Shown here: piece by piece, positions 33,445 to 45,775 of the stretch
How the letters are laid out: each line of letters opens with the position of its first letter
Numbering within the stretch: position 1 is the stretch's first letter
NCBI GenBank assembly: GCA_001972305.1
Contig: BDDD01000556.1
Location: 334,032-398,031, forward strand
Length of the DNA: 64,000 nt
From: Cephalotus follicularis
Taxonomy: Eukaryota; Streptophyta; Magnoliopsida; Oxalidales; Cephalotaceae
Reading direction: 5' to 3'
Made by a program: the position numbers and the translations under genes
The notes under the pieces: model-generated
Databases searched by the model: none
Told to the model about the DNA's origin: nothing
Seen by the model: only the letters and a program-made list of their open reading frames with translations

Positions 33445-34210
33445 GTAATAATCTGTATTGTTTCCGCAATCTACTTTTATGAGTTTGAAGACATGTGTGT
33501 AATAAAATTTTAAATTTATCATACTTTTCATATATAACATAAGCTTGACCATTGTAATTGTATTGAATACAACACCTCGAATTTATCACCTGGACGCAGG
33601 GTGTTACAATGTTATAATCGAAAAACATCTTTATTATTCACACATCTGATACGAAGTCAGATTTAGGAAGATTGTTCCTTGGCACGTCGAGCATCACACA
33701 AAACGCAATTTTGCATAAATAGTGACAAATAAAAAAGAGTAATGCTTTTTGTCTCAAATTTTTATCTCGAATTTGTGTCCTAAGTGATGTGCGACCTGTT
33801 AATGAATAACACATAGATTATGATATATACATGTTAGAACATATAACGTGTATTGACAAGTAAGATATTAAACAGAATCTAATCTTAGTCGGAAAAAATA
33901 TCAAAGAATAAATTACATACAATAATTTTTAATCCGATCATTAAAAATAAAATAAATAAATTCCAAAAGCAAAATAGAAGGGAAAGACCCAAAAAATTTC
34001 AAAATTCAAGAAGACCCCTGGAGTATTTTGTCTCGACTGCACCCTCAATTCACGTGACCACTGCTCTGCAACTCCAAGAACCTAGGCAACATAGAAGCTG
34101 AACCATCACCACACACAGCAGCGTTACCCACTCACTCAAACATCTGGATTCAGTTCTCTTTTTATCTTTTCCTCTAATGAGTAGTGCGCTAGGGCAACCC
34201 ACCACCATCA
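33445..34210. other. Upstream region of the receptor kinase gene
   Basis: AT-rich sequence with no supported gene. Near its left end GGGTGTTACA (33599-33608) reads on the minus strand as an LTR-type start, TGTAACACCC, so 33445-33608 may be a short LTR remnant into which the family A LTR inserted. The gene promoter and 5' untranslated region should lie in about 33700-34210; I see no distinctive TATA box. Confidence 0.5.
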
Positions 34211-36121
34211 ATGCGTTCTCCATCACCAAAATCCTCCCTTTTAACTGCACTCTTCTTGGTGCTCTCTTCTCTATTTATTAATGTCTCAAAAGCTAATCTT
34301 TCATGTACTAGTTCAACTTCCAGATCCCCATGTCCCCCATTCAATTCAACTCCATCTTTTCCCTTCTCTTCATCACCTGGTTGTGGCCACCCTTCCTTTC
34401 AAATAAAATGCACCTCTCCTCACTCTATCATCTCCATCAACAACCTCTCTTATGCTCTTCTTCGCTATGAACCCAACTCCTACTCTCTCCTCCTCTCTCC
34501 ACAACCCACAACACCACGACAAGCTCACCATCAAAACTGTTCTTCTCTTCATTTTCTCTCAATTCCCTCTCGCTCAATCAACCTCTCTGGCTCACCATTT
34601 CGCGTCTCCGACGCTTCCTGCTCTCGACTCTCACTACTTAAACCATGTTCACCTGTAAATCTACCAAACTGCAGTCATTGTCCATGGGAATGCAAGCTCA
34701 TCAAGAACCCAGTTCAGCTCCTCCACGGCTGTGGACTCACACACCGTCCTCTCTCCGGGCAAGGATGCCAAGCCGATTTCTTAGGCTACCTTGACAGCTT
34801 CTTGAAATTTGGCATCCAAGTAGAGTTCGATGAATCACAACGAGACCTTTACTTCTCGAGTTGCAAAGATTGCAAATCCAAAAACGGTTTCTGTGGATTC
34901 AATTCCTCTGACCCAGAGAAGCCATTCATTTGTTTCCAATCCAATTCTAGCTTCTCTCCTCCATGGACTCACCAAGTTAACGCCAACAGAATAGAACTAT
35001 TATGTTCCATATTCGGTGTGTTAACGTGCTTGTTTCTTGTGATTTCGTTATCTGTAGCAATCTTCCGGTCTAGAAGATATAAAACAACGTCTCAAGAAGA
35101 AGACCCAGCAACTATCTTCCTTCACCGACATTGCTCTGCTAGTCTCCTCCCTCCAGTCTTCACCTATGAAGAGCTCGAAACTTCTACAAACAAATTCGAC
35201 CCAAAACGCAAAATAGGCGACGGTGGGTTTGGTTCTGTGTTTTTAGGCCAACTCTACGATGGTCGAATCGCTGCCATTAAGTACCTCCACAAACATCACA
35301 ACTCCACAGCCACAGGCAAGGCACAGTCTATATCAAACAAGTCGTTTTGCAACGAAATCTTGATTTTATCATCTATTGACCACCCAAATCTTGTTAAGCT
35401 TCATGGGTACTGTAGTGACCCAAGAGGGTTGCTTTTAGTTTATGATTATGTGTCTAATGGGACTCTAGCTCAACATCTTCATGGACCCACTAAAAGCATA
35501 TACTGCAGAGGGTCTTTGACATGGCAAGTAAGGCTTGACATTGCTTTGCAAACAGCTTTAGCCATAGAGTATCTTCATTTCTCTGTTTCACCAGCGATCG
35601 TTCATAGAGATATTACATCGTCAAACATTTTTGTAGAGAAAGATATGGGAATCAAACTGGGTGATTTTGGTCTTTCAAGGTTACTGCTTTTGCCAGAGAC
35701 GTCGTCGTCGTCGTCGTGTAGTTCGGGTTACGTTTGGACCGGGCCTCAAGGTACACCAGGGTATCTAGATCCGGATTATCACCGGTCTTTCCGATTGACC
35801 GAGAAGAGTGACGTGTACAGCTTCGGCGTGGTGTTGTTGGAATTGATTTCGGGGTTGAGAGCAGTGGATCAGAGTAGGGATAAGAGAGAGATGGCATTGG
35901 CTGATTTGGTGGTATCAAAGATCCAGATGGGTTTGCTTCATCAGGTAGTGGACCCCGTTTTGGGACTTGATGATGGGGGCGGCGTTGATGCTGCGGCGGA
36001 GCTCGCTTTCAGGTGTGTCGCTGCTGATAAGGATGACCGTCCTAATGCAAAGGAGGTGGTTGAGGAGCTCAAGAGAATCAGGAACCATACACGTGGACAT
36101 CGTGATGTGGCAAAGGAGTGA
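34211..36121 (+). CDS. WAK/LRK10L-type receptor-like protein kinase (single exon)
   Basis: Membrane receptor kinase of 636 residues, probably binding a cell-wall or extracellular ligand and phosphorylating Ser/Thr targets. A signal peptide (1-28) precedes a cysteine-rich GUB_WAK-type domain (about 32-140) and a WAK-associated C-terminal domain (about 146-242, with CSHCPWEC and HGCGL). A membrane segment is at 261-285 and a kinase domain at 329-625. Catalytic features are intact: loop IGDGGFGSVF (335-344), Lys357, Glu382, HRD 465-467 with Asn472, DFG 485-487, and GTPGYLDPDY 514-523. It is therefore an RD-type, probably active kinase. A Ser-rich stretch (498-505), encoded by TCG repeats, lies in the activation segment. 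From memory it resembles Arabidopsis At5g66790. The first in-frame Met precedes the signal peptide directly. No intron is needed. Confidence 0.93.
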   Translation: MRSPSPKSSLLTALFLVLSSLFINVSKANLSCTSSTSRSPCPPFNSTPSFPFSSSPGCGHPSFQIKCTSPHSIISINNLSYALLRYEPNSYSLLLSPQPTTPRQAHHQNCSSLHFLSIPSRSINLSGSPFRVSDASCSRLSLLKPCSPVNLPNCSHCPWECKLIKNPVQLLHGCGLTHRPLSGQGCQADFLGYLDSFLKFGIQVEFDESQRDLYFSSCKDCKSKNGFCGFNSSDPEKPFICFQSNSSFSPPWTHQVNANRIELLCSIFGVLTCLFLVISLSVAIFRSRRYKTTSQEEDPATIFLHRHCSASLLPPVFTYEELETSTNKFDPKRKIGDGGFGSVFLGQLYDGRIAAIKYLHKHHNSTATGKAQSISNKSFCNEILILSSIDHPNLVKLHGYCSDPRGLLLVYDYVSNGTLAQHLHGPTKSIYCRGSLTWQVRLDIALQTALAIEYLHFSVSPAIVHRDITSSNIFVEKDMGIKLGDFGLSRLLLLPETSSSSSCSSGYVWTGPQGTPGYLDPDYHRSFRLTEKSDVYSFGVVLLELISGLRAVDQSRDKREMALADLVVSKIQMGLLHQVVDPVLGLDDGGGVDAAAELAFRCVAADKDDRPNAKEVVEELKRIRNHTRGHRDVAKE

Positions 36122-36565
36122 TATCATGTGAGATGGATTCACTCACACGAGCCGTTGTTACTGTTGCTTTCGCTCTGACGTTTTTGGCATTGTACTTAAG
36201 ACGTCAATAAAAATTGTAGCTCATTCATTTTGTAGCCTAAACTCAGTACTTCTGCCACAACTTAAACAAACCAGTATAGTTGAAAGTGTCATTTATTACA
36301 TACATTCACGTTATTGCCCGTAAGGCAAAAATCCCCAGCGGGTGAATAACGGAGTGCTGTAACTTTCATGTTTGACAAATCAATACGGTATACACCTTTA
36401 TATTAACATATAGTTGGGCACTGGATTTGCAATAACAAAATTGCCAACACCCAGGGGTATATGACGCATTTATTTATATTTATTAAAGTGTTTATTATTG
36501 ATTATGCTGGATGAATAATTAAAAAATGTAATAAATATATTTGTTTAAGTTTTAAAATAAACACT
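36122..36565. other. 3' flank of the receptor kinase gene
   Basis: AATAAA at 36206-36211, about 85 bp after the stop codon, is the likely poly(A) signal. The rest is AT-rich and without a visible gene. Confidence 0.6.
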
Positions 36566-36790
36566 TGTTGATACAGAAAATCTACTATTACGTGGAGAGT
36601 TTTGATTTGTTTAGGGGAATGGTTAAATATATTTGAGAAAGGTATTTGGTGGTTGAGAATCCCTGCATAAATAGAACATAAAGATAGAAGATCTAGGAGG
36701 TTGTTCTCCCGGTGATACTCCGACGTTCAAGTTAGTGATTGCACAGAGAATATAAGTTTCTTTAGAATGCTAAAATGACTAACTTTTGTA
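36566..36790 (-). mobile_element. Old LTR relic, same family as the 36997 solo LTR
   Basis: On the minus strand this ends GTATCAACA at 36566. The block ACTTGAACGTCGGAGT...GGGAGAACAACCTCCT matches the 3' part of the plus-strand solo LTRs at 37730-37770 and 44000-44035. It is diverged and truncated; the inner edge is approximate. Confidence 0.7.
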
Positions 36791-36996
36791 TTATGAAACT
36801 GATATTTATATATATTGATTCAATAAAAAGTGGTATTTATAATTTAATCTAACTTTTATAAAATAACATATTTTTTAATATATAATTCAAAAAATCAAAA
36901 TAAAAAATTATACCTATTCAGATCTTTTAATCAACACAATTATCAAACAATTTTATCTATTCAATATTCAATTATTACTTCTTAACTATTCAGTAT

Positions 36997-37898
36997 TGAT
37001 GGAGGAAAAATATACTTATAAAAGCAAGGACACGTGTCCACTGGAGACTTGACCAACTGTCCATGGGGGATTAAAGGGGGATTAAAGGCTTATCAGTAAG
37101 CCGTGCCGAGGAGCACACTCAAGGCAAAGGATGGCCATCTCGGACCAAGAGCCGAGGATCATAACTTTTTGAAGACAACACTCTGAGACCACAAGTCCGA
37201 GGACACTCCTCGGACTCAAAGGCAGAAGACCATATTCACGGAGCAAGGGCCGAGGACTCCCTCGGCCCAAAGTATTTAACAGGTGGAGAACAGGAGATAC
37301 GGTCTCCTGTACACAGAAGCTGAGGACCTCTTCCCTGGAAGAACTCACGCTTGTTCCATCCTCGGAACCATGGCAGAGACCCACTATCCTCTGCAGCCAT
37401 ATCACATTCAATACAACCCTATAATGGAGGACCTCAACCTTATCTACGGGATAAGGGGATAATCATTATCAGATTCCAAGAGATCTGCACTTATCCAAAC
37501 ACAGAGATAGAGTCCAAATCAGCCACCACAACAAAGGAAAGTAGCAACATTACAAGCGGAGATAAGGGAATATCCAAGATCCTCGACACTTCCTAGGAGA
37601 TAACAATCAATCCGATTCACACGCTCAATAATCCACTATAAATACAAGTTCAACACACTGAACAAAGGTCAGCAATTTTTACATTGAAGAGAGTATAATA
37701 TTCCAACTGCACTTGACTAACTTGAGCGTCGGAGTGTCCCCGGGAGAACAACCTCCTGGACTTTCCACCATTTTTGTTACCTTGTGCAGGTGTCCGAGAT
37801 CAGTTTCTTCCTCACAGGCATCAGTGACAAGCGTTTCTCTCTACAAATCAAAGTCCTCCACGTAGGATACTGTTGAGAGAAGGATTTCTGTATCAACA
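36997..37898 (+). mobile_element. Solo LTR between the two genes (902 bp)
   Basis: Starts TGATGGAGG and ends GTATCAACA, flanked on both sides by AGTAT (36992-36996 and 37899-37903). It contains repeated CCGAGGAC/CTCGG words and a TATAAATA near 37637. Its relative at 43121-44174 lies on the other side of the TPR gene in the same orientation. Superfamily is not decidable without internal sequence. Confidence 0.92.
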
Positions 37899-38160
37899 AG
37901 TATCAACCAGATGTTCATTCAGAATCAGTCACTTATCACTTCACGTAAACAAATGTACCATAAACCAATTACATTAAATCGCGTAAACATAATTAAAAAT
38001 ATTTATTTTTAATTAAGTACATAATCACCTGCAAAAATTTCTCTTTAAATCCTAAAAAAAAATAATATCCTAGAAATTTTGTTACATGTCCGACATATTA
38101 TTGGTTTATCAAATTTTCACATAATACAATAGGCAAACTTATATAGGTGCTTGTAGTCGG

Positions 38161-41100
38161 CTAATCGAAATATGCAGCTTCTAGTGAACTGGCCTTCTCA
38201 CCGACAATTCCAGCCTCCAGCCTTCCTGACATTGAATAACACCTCTCCTAAAAAAAACAAAGGACATACATTCATTTACATTTGTGTCATGGATTGGATA
38301 CTAGTTGTCTAGGAAAAGGCTACGACTAGATAAGACAGCTATACCAGTAAGCGCCACATGAAAGGAACCCCTTCCCTTATCTTGATGCGGGCCTCAATCA
38401 CTTCAATTGCTACAGCTCAAACCAGTACTCAAACATTAGAAACATATATAAACAACAAAGTTATATGGAAACAGGAGTATAGCATACCCTTGTTAACTCG
38501 TCCCAACTTGACCAACAAACTGTACCAGACTTCATTGAAGACATCAAGCTGTTCATCCGATGCTCCAATCATCTAGCAAGAAAAGTAGAATCCACATTTT
38601 CACCTGACATTAGAATATGTAAACAGAATACAGACACAGATATCAATAGCAGATAATTATACCTTACACTGGCTGGCATCAAACTCTGGACCAAGCAGTG
38701 CCAGTGCTTGTTCGTCATTTCCCCTCCCATACTCATACATTGCTTCTGCAAGCTGAAACTCCGGAGGAAAATTGAAAAATAACACAGAGAAGTAATTTGA
38801 ATGTGTTCCACCAACAAATTGGCTCCCAAGTTAACATGACAATAAACTAAGGCGCAGTGCAAACAACAAAAAATTATTACAAGGGGAATGACGTCCAGTC
38901 AATTCAAAGTCTAGAATGATTTTAAATTTACCGTACTCATCTTTAAAACACCAAATTGCAGACATACTATAAAATTTTATTTATCCATAAAGACAGTTCA
39001 AAACTATGTAATGTCACCCTCATAAAATAATAACTTAATATTAAATGAACAAGGCAAAAATACAATTTAATAATAATTGGCAAACGATTTAGCAATTTTG
39101 ACATACCTGAATTCCCCTCTGCATTAAATGTTGCTTCTTCTTGCTCATCTTAGAAATTCTACAAAAAAAACAAGTTGCAGATATTGCATGCTGGAACTAC
39201 ATCTTGAATTGCGAAAAACAAGAAGAAAATCATTCTAACCTGAATTTCAATCCTTTGAGCAAATCTTCTGCTTTAGTAAGTTCTCCAGTAAACGCTAAGG
39301 CCCATGTTATCAACAAATCCAGGTGCCACTCTAAATACCAATAGGCCTGAATATAGTATTGCATGTATAGATATCACAGAACAGTCATACAATACACACT
39401 ATAACATGGAATTCTGTACATAATATGTTGAAAGAAACTATAATGACAAGAAAAGTACGAACATGCATCGCCCACCAGCTAGAAAGTTAATGCTTTAATC
39501 AAATTAAACTAGAATATGCATTAACTTGATTGAGGTGATCTTTTACAAGTAATGCTCGTATTTCACAAGTCAGTACCATCTGTCTCGTTGTCATCTACAG
39601 CCACAGGTGGTACTTGAATGTTCATATATGTTGCTGTAAATGATGAGGGCAGCCCATATGCATACAGATGAATGCAACAAAGGTGCAGGTAGTTGAAACC
39701 ATATCCTAGATCAGGTTTGTGTGTCTTTCATTGCAGCTTCCCATCATTGGTAAACAAATGATGACTGAAATTTGTCAAATGTTCACAAAAGATGTAGTCC
39801 TATTTTGATCTAAAATTGTCAATGGAAAACTTATAGTACATGTTTAAAGCATATATCAACATAAAAAAGGGAATAGTCCAACATATATGGTACGAGTGCC
39901 ATGCGGCTCAAATATTGCATACCGTTACTAACAATGCCTACACACATCTGGAAATTACAATGTGCAATAATGTCAAATCAGTTACTGTTAATACGCAATA
40001 TGGGATTTATCAGGTTGGCTAACAGTCACAGTCTTGGTTAAGGTTAATTTAACCACGTTTGATAAAGCATAGAAACGAGCATGCCACTCCAAAACATTCC
40101 ATACTTTTATACAAGTGTCACAGCTTAAATGCTCATTGGACTTTAAACATTCAAACGCTTCTTAAATATGTATATATATGTTGCAATAAGGGAAATGTAC
40201 AGCTCACTTGATCTGCTACAAGATCTGCTAAGATCTTCAGACGGTCTCCAAAGATGTGATTTTCGCCACGAACATACACACGCAACAACAAACCCAGAGC
40301 ATTCAAGTATACCTACATAAACAAGAATGTCAAGACTCTGAAAACAAAAAAACTATTTCAGTTTAGTGGTAATACGGAAGGAAGACCTCAGCGTGCATAG
40401 CATCAGTTTTTTCCAACTCCTTCAAGATACAATGGTCATAGACCTCTAGAACCTTTTTCATCGAGCAATGACCTTCCAAATAGCAAAGAGCTACATGCCA
40501 CCAATTGTGCGTGTACCTGAAGATTGAAATGTTATAGCCAGACTAGACAGTTCACATATCAAATATTTTAAGCAAAATTCATGATAAAAATTACTGATTG
40601 AATAACTTAAATTTGTGTACATGAATGATGAACAAGATTTCCATGAAGTTGAGCATTTTTCCATGAACTGTACTGCTTCTTTGAAACGGCACTCATACTG
40701 AAGAACATGGCAAATCTGCATAAAAATTGGAGTTTATGAGCAGCAATGAAAGCATGGGATATAGAAATTCTAGCAACTGTCCTCTTGCTACCAGAAGTGA
40801 CACCAACAGGAGATATTGACAATCTATCTCTCGCGATTTTAATAATGACTTAAGAAACTTACCGAGAACAGTAAAATATTAAGGACAACACCATGGAAAT
40901 CTAGCTATCAGTTTAACAAACACACTAATGTAAACCAATAGTGGTAGATTGGTTCATTCAAAAAGTAACCTCAAGTTTTAAAGTTGACAAAAAATATTGT
41001 TTTGATTTTACTGAAGCATGCTTAAATTAATTACAACTCACAGCATGTTGAGCCCAGCAGTCTTGCTTGTTGGTCTCGTATCCCTTTTTTGCAGCTTCCT

Positions 41101-42715
41101 CAGCATCTGACATTCTGCCCAGCTCTAGTAATGGAAAAGCAAGCATGCCATATACATAATCTTCTTTTTGATTTACTGGTAGAATCTACTGACACCACAA
41201 CATTTAATATATAGATTATTAGACCCATTTAAGGCCACATAGTTATGGGTACAAACTACCAAATGAAGATACTAAATCATATTATAGATTATAATAGTCT
41301 TCATTTACATTATTCTAGACAAATGTCCAATAGTTTTCAACCCTCAGTCATCCCCTTATATTATGGTGACAAATAACCACCCTGCCCAAGACACTATGGT
41401 TCGGAAGCAAGAAGTTCCTTGTAAATTAATAAGTAATAAAACAACCATTATGAGCATCATGAACCTATATATTCTCTGGATTAAAAAGTACCTGTTTAAC
41501 AAGTCCCAGAGATAGATCAGGTCTACCCATGTAGAAGCACAGCACTTGGGCCCTTTTCAAAGAAACCAAATCTCTTGGAAAATCTTTCAATACCTGCAAA
41601 AATAAGTATACATAAACAACTATATAAATACAATAACGTTGCGCCCGAAAACTTTACTTCCTGAACTTGAAAGTAGATCAAATATGACAATGAAAGCCCA
41701 TATATGTAGGCAAAATAAAACTATCAGAGAAACCTTCACAAAATTAATACCATATAATTCAATGTTCAAAAATTACAAGAATTTCAGTACTCAGAGTCTG
41801 ATAAAATCATTCTGTTCAAGAAATTATGAATAAATTGTTACATATTCAATAATGAGAACATAAAATGAAAACTGATCAAAATGAGACACAATATAACAAT
41901 ATTACATTCTTTCTTTCTTTCTGTTTTTATTTTTTTATTTCTTTATGTTATTTCATTACTGGCTTACATTATGGAACTACTCTCTTCGAATCTCAGTGAA
42001 TCAGGGATGTGATAATAGGTCTTGGTATCAACACCAAAGTAGCTTACCATCTATCAGCAACATTGCAACTCATTCATTAATTATCAAAACAGACCCATAA
42101 AAAGTAAAACAAAATAAGGTAATGTAACTTTCAACAAGAAAATTAAAGGGAAAAAAGAAAAAGAAAGAAAGGTGATACCTACCCTAGAATGTAACTCAAA
42201 AGCTTCATAATCGTCTCCATCCTCAGTAATCAAGGAATTGACTGCATCAAACACTGCTTTCTCGTACGAGGTAGCTTGTTCCTGCTCACAACGAAATTTC
42301 TCTCGTTAGTTAAAATAATAATAATAATAATAAACAGAAATACAAAAAAATCATGTATCTTGAAACTTACAAGATGGGATTTGGCTGACTGGATATGGCG
42401 AGGGGCAAGTGAGGGATTGGAGGAGCAGAGAAAATGAGAAGCTAATATATTAGCCAACACACAGTTTGGGTCATCAACTGCTGCTTCTAATATCACACCT
42501 CCCTTTCTCCCATAATTAAGCACCTTTCGTTAAAGCAAACCCACCATTTATTAGACACAGAAATGATTATTTTTTTCTTTTTTTAAAAAAAAGAGTACAA
42601 GATATGACAGAGAAAGAGAAGAAACCTGGTGATAATAATCATTAATGGCTATGATGCAAGAATCCGAAGAGGTCTTAACCTCATAACCCCATTTGTCCAG
42701 TTTCACCCCTTCCAT
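38161..42715 (-). CDS. TTC38: Tetratricopeptide repeat protein 38 (TTC38) homologue, 14 exons
   Basis: Spliced CDS of 1404 nt, 467 residues; TTC38 proteins are about 470. Exons (minus strand): 42715-42626, 42523-42371, 42281-42183, 41593-41492, 41185-41042, 40715-40621, 40516-40387, 40312-40208, 39346-39240, 39158-39107, 38752-38663, 38572-38488, 38409-38345, 38247-38161. All introns follow GT-AG and phases agree. It begins MEGVKLDKWGYEV and ends SLEAAYFD. Family landmarks are FPRDLVSLKRAQ (exon 4), EDYVYGMLAFPLLELGR (exon 5), YTHNWWHVALCYLEG (exons 6-7) and EGVPFMWRLLERCYSMSGR (exons 13-14). The repeats form a helical scaffold; the cellular function is not established. It is convergent with the receptor kinase. 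The start codon is the only ATG fitting exon 1. Confidence 0.93.
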
Positions 42716-43120
42716 GTCTCTCTCTGTCTTAATGTACTAGCTATGTTTTTGGCAATGATTTAAAATCTAGACCGCCGAGACAGACCCGGTTTCGGGGTAT
42801 CGGGTGGAAAATAAATTTCAGTCCAAGCTTGCCTTTTTAAGTCAACGTCTGTTTAAATCTGCGAATTTAAAATTTATTATTAAAAATTAAATAAAACAAT
42901 AATAAAATAACAATAAATAATACTAAAATAACAACATCAAATTAAAAAAATATTATTCGTACCGATCCCAGTCTTAAATGAAAGAGTCTAGTCTCGGTCC
43001 ATAGTTGATCGATCCGGACAAGCATGGCTAGCTACCCGGCCCTTTGACAGATCTAGGCATTAATAATATGCAAAACTTATTTATAAATTTTAAGATTTAA
43101 GTAAAATACAATTTAGTTAG
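42716..43120. other. Upstream region of the TPR gene
   Basis: About 400 bp between the start codon and a solo LTR. Very AT-rich from 42850 on, with no ORF. The promoter must lie here or extend into the solo LTR. Confidence 0.5.
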
Positions 43121-44174
43121 TGATATGGGAAAAAATCAAGTTAAATCTGATGCGACACGTGTCCTGATGCAAACACAGACAAGTGTTCAAGAGACAAGGA
43201 TTGATGAGGTAAAGGCAGAGGAAGCCTGTTGACCTGTGAAACAGTGGTATAAGGAGGATTCTTCCTCGGCATAAGTGCCGAGGACACCCAGTGATCTCAG
43301 TATAAACATTATCCACCTCGGATCCATGTCCGAGGATACGATGAGAAGCAACCTAGCCGAGGATACCCTCGGCCATATAACAAAGAGGTCTATTATAATT
43401 AACTTCATAGTCAGTGAACCGGTTTCAGGCAGCCGAGGAAGCAACAACTTCAAGGAGGACCTCCCCTCGGCATAAGTGCCGAGGACGCGCCCAACGGCTC
43501 CACTCCCAGGATCTATTTCCTCAGACAAAGAACCGAAGGCCACCCAATTCAAGTACAAGTCCGTGGACCATGGGCCTATTATCTCATTGGCTTCACAACA
43601 GCTCCTTTCCTCGGACAGAAGGTCTCCTCCTCATTTACGGAATGAGGATAGGGAGTTACCTAAAATTCAAGGATTCTTATCTTCTAAGTATAGAAGATAA
43701 GGATAACTATCAACAAATATGAAAGACAGGATAAGGGGATTAACTTCACCAGATTTCAAGGGATCCATACCTATCCATACAAGGAGATAGAATCCTAATC
43801 AACTACCACAAAAGGAAAGAAGAGATAATTCAGGTGGAGATAAGGGAAATCCCGAGATCCTCGGAATTTCCTTAGGGGACAGTCATCTATTCCGAATTAC
43901 ATGCTCAAACACCACTATAAATACAAGTTCAACATACTGAACAAAGGTCAGCAATTTTAATATTCAAGAGAGATAATATTCCATCTGCACTTGACTAACT
44001 TGAGCGTCGGAGTGTCCCCGGGAGAACAACCTCCTGGGCCTTCACCATTGTTGTTACTTGTGCAGGTATCCTAGATCCGTTTCTTCCTTAAAGGCATCAG
44101 TGACAAGCGTTTCTCTTAACAAATCAAAGTCCTCCACGTAGGATACTGTTGAGAGAAGGATTTCTGCATCAACA
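43121..44174 (+). mobile_element. Solo LTR upstream of the TPR gene (1054 bp)
   Basis: Starts TGATATGGG and ends GCATCAACA, flanked by GTTAG on both sides (43116-43120 and 44175-44179). Its last 270 bp match the solo LTR at 36997-37898 very closely by eye, including the TATAAATACAAGTTCAACA block. The middle is richer in CCGAGG/CCTCGG words and about 150 bp longer. Confidence 0.92.
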
Positions 44175-44179
44175 GTTAG

Positions 44180-45085
44180 TGAGATTTAGTGTCATAAACT
44201 TTTTAGTCCATCTACTGTGACAAATGCATCTTCAGTCCTTGAATATGAGTATTTATTAGATACATTACTTCTTTCATTAGTTAATCGTTGACATTAAAAA
44301 CACATTATTCCTTAAATATGAGCGTTGACTATACATATTAGTCCCTATATTATTTAACTACTTAACTCAGTTTACTAAAATAGACTAACGTAACATTTAT
44401 TGTAATAGAACGACTAAAGTGTGGCTGACACTAACTCCTAAAATTATAATAATATATAGAAGTTGAAATATAAGTCATCATATTTATCACAAAATACAAA
44501 ATATTTATTTCATATAATTTATTATAATACATAATAAACACCACATTATTAATAATTCATCTCATATTCTTGATCATTATTAGTAATTATCTTTGTTTAC
44601 GTGGACTTATGAAATGAGTTTTGTTAAGTAAAAGAAAGAAAAACTCATTTGAAATGCTTAAATACGGATCACTCTTGATTTGAGATTTTGAATCAGAGAA
44701 TTTGAAATTTTATTATTTAAAATGTAGTATTTACGAAATTTTTTAAAGAAATTTGGTTAATGGTCCAACAAGTCTGATCAATTGTATTATCTTATCAAAT
44801 GCGGTTTAATGCCATAAGCAGTTCATATGGTTCATTGGACGGGATAGAACTTTGAGTGAAGGTTCGATCAATTTGGTTCAGTTTTCAAAACAATCATTTT
44901 TGTATCCTTGTTTCAATTTAAATGTTATAGTTCTCAAAAAGTACAAGCTTTCTAGGGGATGAATAAATATTAATTATCATTAAAATTGGTAAAAGAGTAT
45001 TAATAAAATTATTTGGATATGTAATATTCTATGAGAAAAAATCCAGTAACAATTAATAAAAGAATATTAGGAAAATATTGAGATT
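44180..45085. other. AT-rich intergenic region
   Basis: No gene or clear element was recognised. Direct words such as CTTGAATATGAG and CCTTAAATATGAGCG hint at a decayed repeat, but I could not define one. Confidence 0.5.
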
Positions 45086-45732
45086 TGTTAAATATGTCTT
45101 GAATTTTTGGTCTGACCCGCTCTAGAGAGGAAGTCAGAGCTCCCAGCTCTTTAGCAGACTTCCCAGCTCGTCGACAGACTTTAGTGGAACAAAGTCAGAG
45201 CTCTCAGCTATCAGGCAGACCTTAATGGAGAGAGGTCAGAGCACTCAACTCTTTGAAATGGAGAGAGGTCAGAGCACTCAACTCTTTGGCAGACCTCAAT
45301 AGACGAAAGGTTAGAGCTCACAACTCTTTGGCAGACAACATTGGAAAGTAGTCAGAGCACTCAACTCTGCCTATACTAAACATATTCGAAGTAGGACTCC
45401 TTCTATGCATCGGATTAGGATTCCTTTTGCGAGTTAGATTAGGACTTTGTGAGTCTATATATATGCGGTTCTCGCTTGATGTAATGTAGATAGTGAACAC
45501 ACAATACATAATAGTTTTGTGAGAGAGAGTTTGAAAAGCTTTGTCTTTGTGATCGATTCGATCTTGTAACTTGTAACTCTTTCATTTATTTTAGTGTATT
45601 TCTTCTCCCTTGCCCATGGACAGAGATCACACTGATCGAACCACATAAATTTTGTGTCTTTATTTTGTTTTGTCCACTATTCTGCGGTTTTTGTTTGGTC
45701 TGCCATCTTGTCTTCCTCTGTTTGTCTCAACA
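45086..45732 (+). mobile_element. 5' LTR of Tork-type copia (647 bp)
   Basis: Starts TGTTAAAT and ends GTCTCAACA (terminal inverted repeat TGTT/AACA), followed after three bases by the primer-binding site. It contains a minisatellite at 45121-45370 and TATATATATG near 45458 as the likely promoter core. Confidence 0.8.
45121..45370 (+). repeat. Minisatellite in Tork LTR, unit about 40-50 bp
   Basis: Six or so units, each with GGTCAGAGC(A/T)C(T/C)CA(A/G)CTCT and TTGGCAGAC. Two neighbouring copies (45225-45285) are almost identical. Such LTR minisatellites in copia elements often hold enhancer boxes; no function is shown here. Confidence 0.8.
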
Positions 45733-45735
45733 AAC

Positions 45736-45747
45736 TAGTATCAGAGC
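45736..45747 (+). other. Primer-binding site, Tork copia
   Basis: TAGTATCAGAGC, one base different from the usual TGGTATCAGAGC complement of initiator Met-tRNA. Confidence 0.75.
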
Positions 45748-45775
45748 GTTAGATTCGATTCTAAGGTTCTTCGTG

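Noticed and set aside
33445..34210. Additional host gene upstream of the receptor kinase
   Set aside because: The only ORFs are short, antisense or AT-rich, with no domain or splice structure.
37082..37411. 109-codon ORF in the intergenic solo LTR
   Set aside because: Wholly inside an LTR defined by exact target duplications and not kept in the related LTR at 43121.
41639..41833. Small plus-strand ORF within the TPR gene
   Set aside because: It lies in the intron between exons 3 and 4 and on the opposite strand; no similarity seen.
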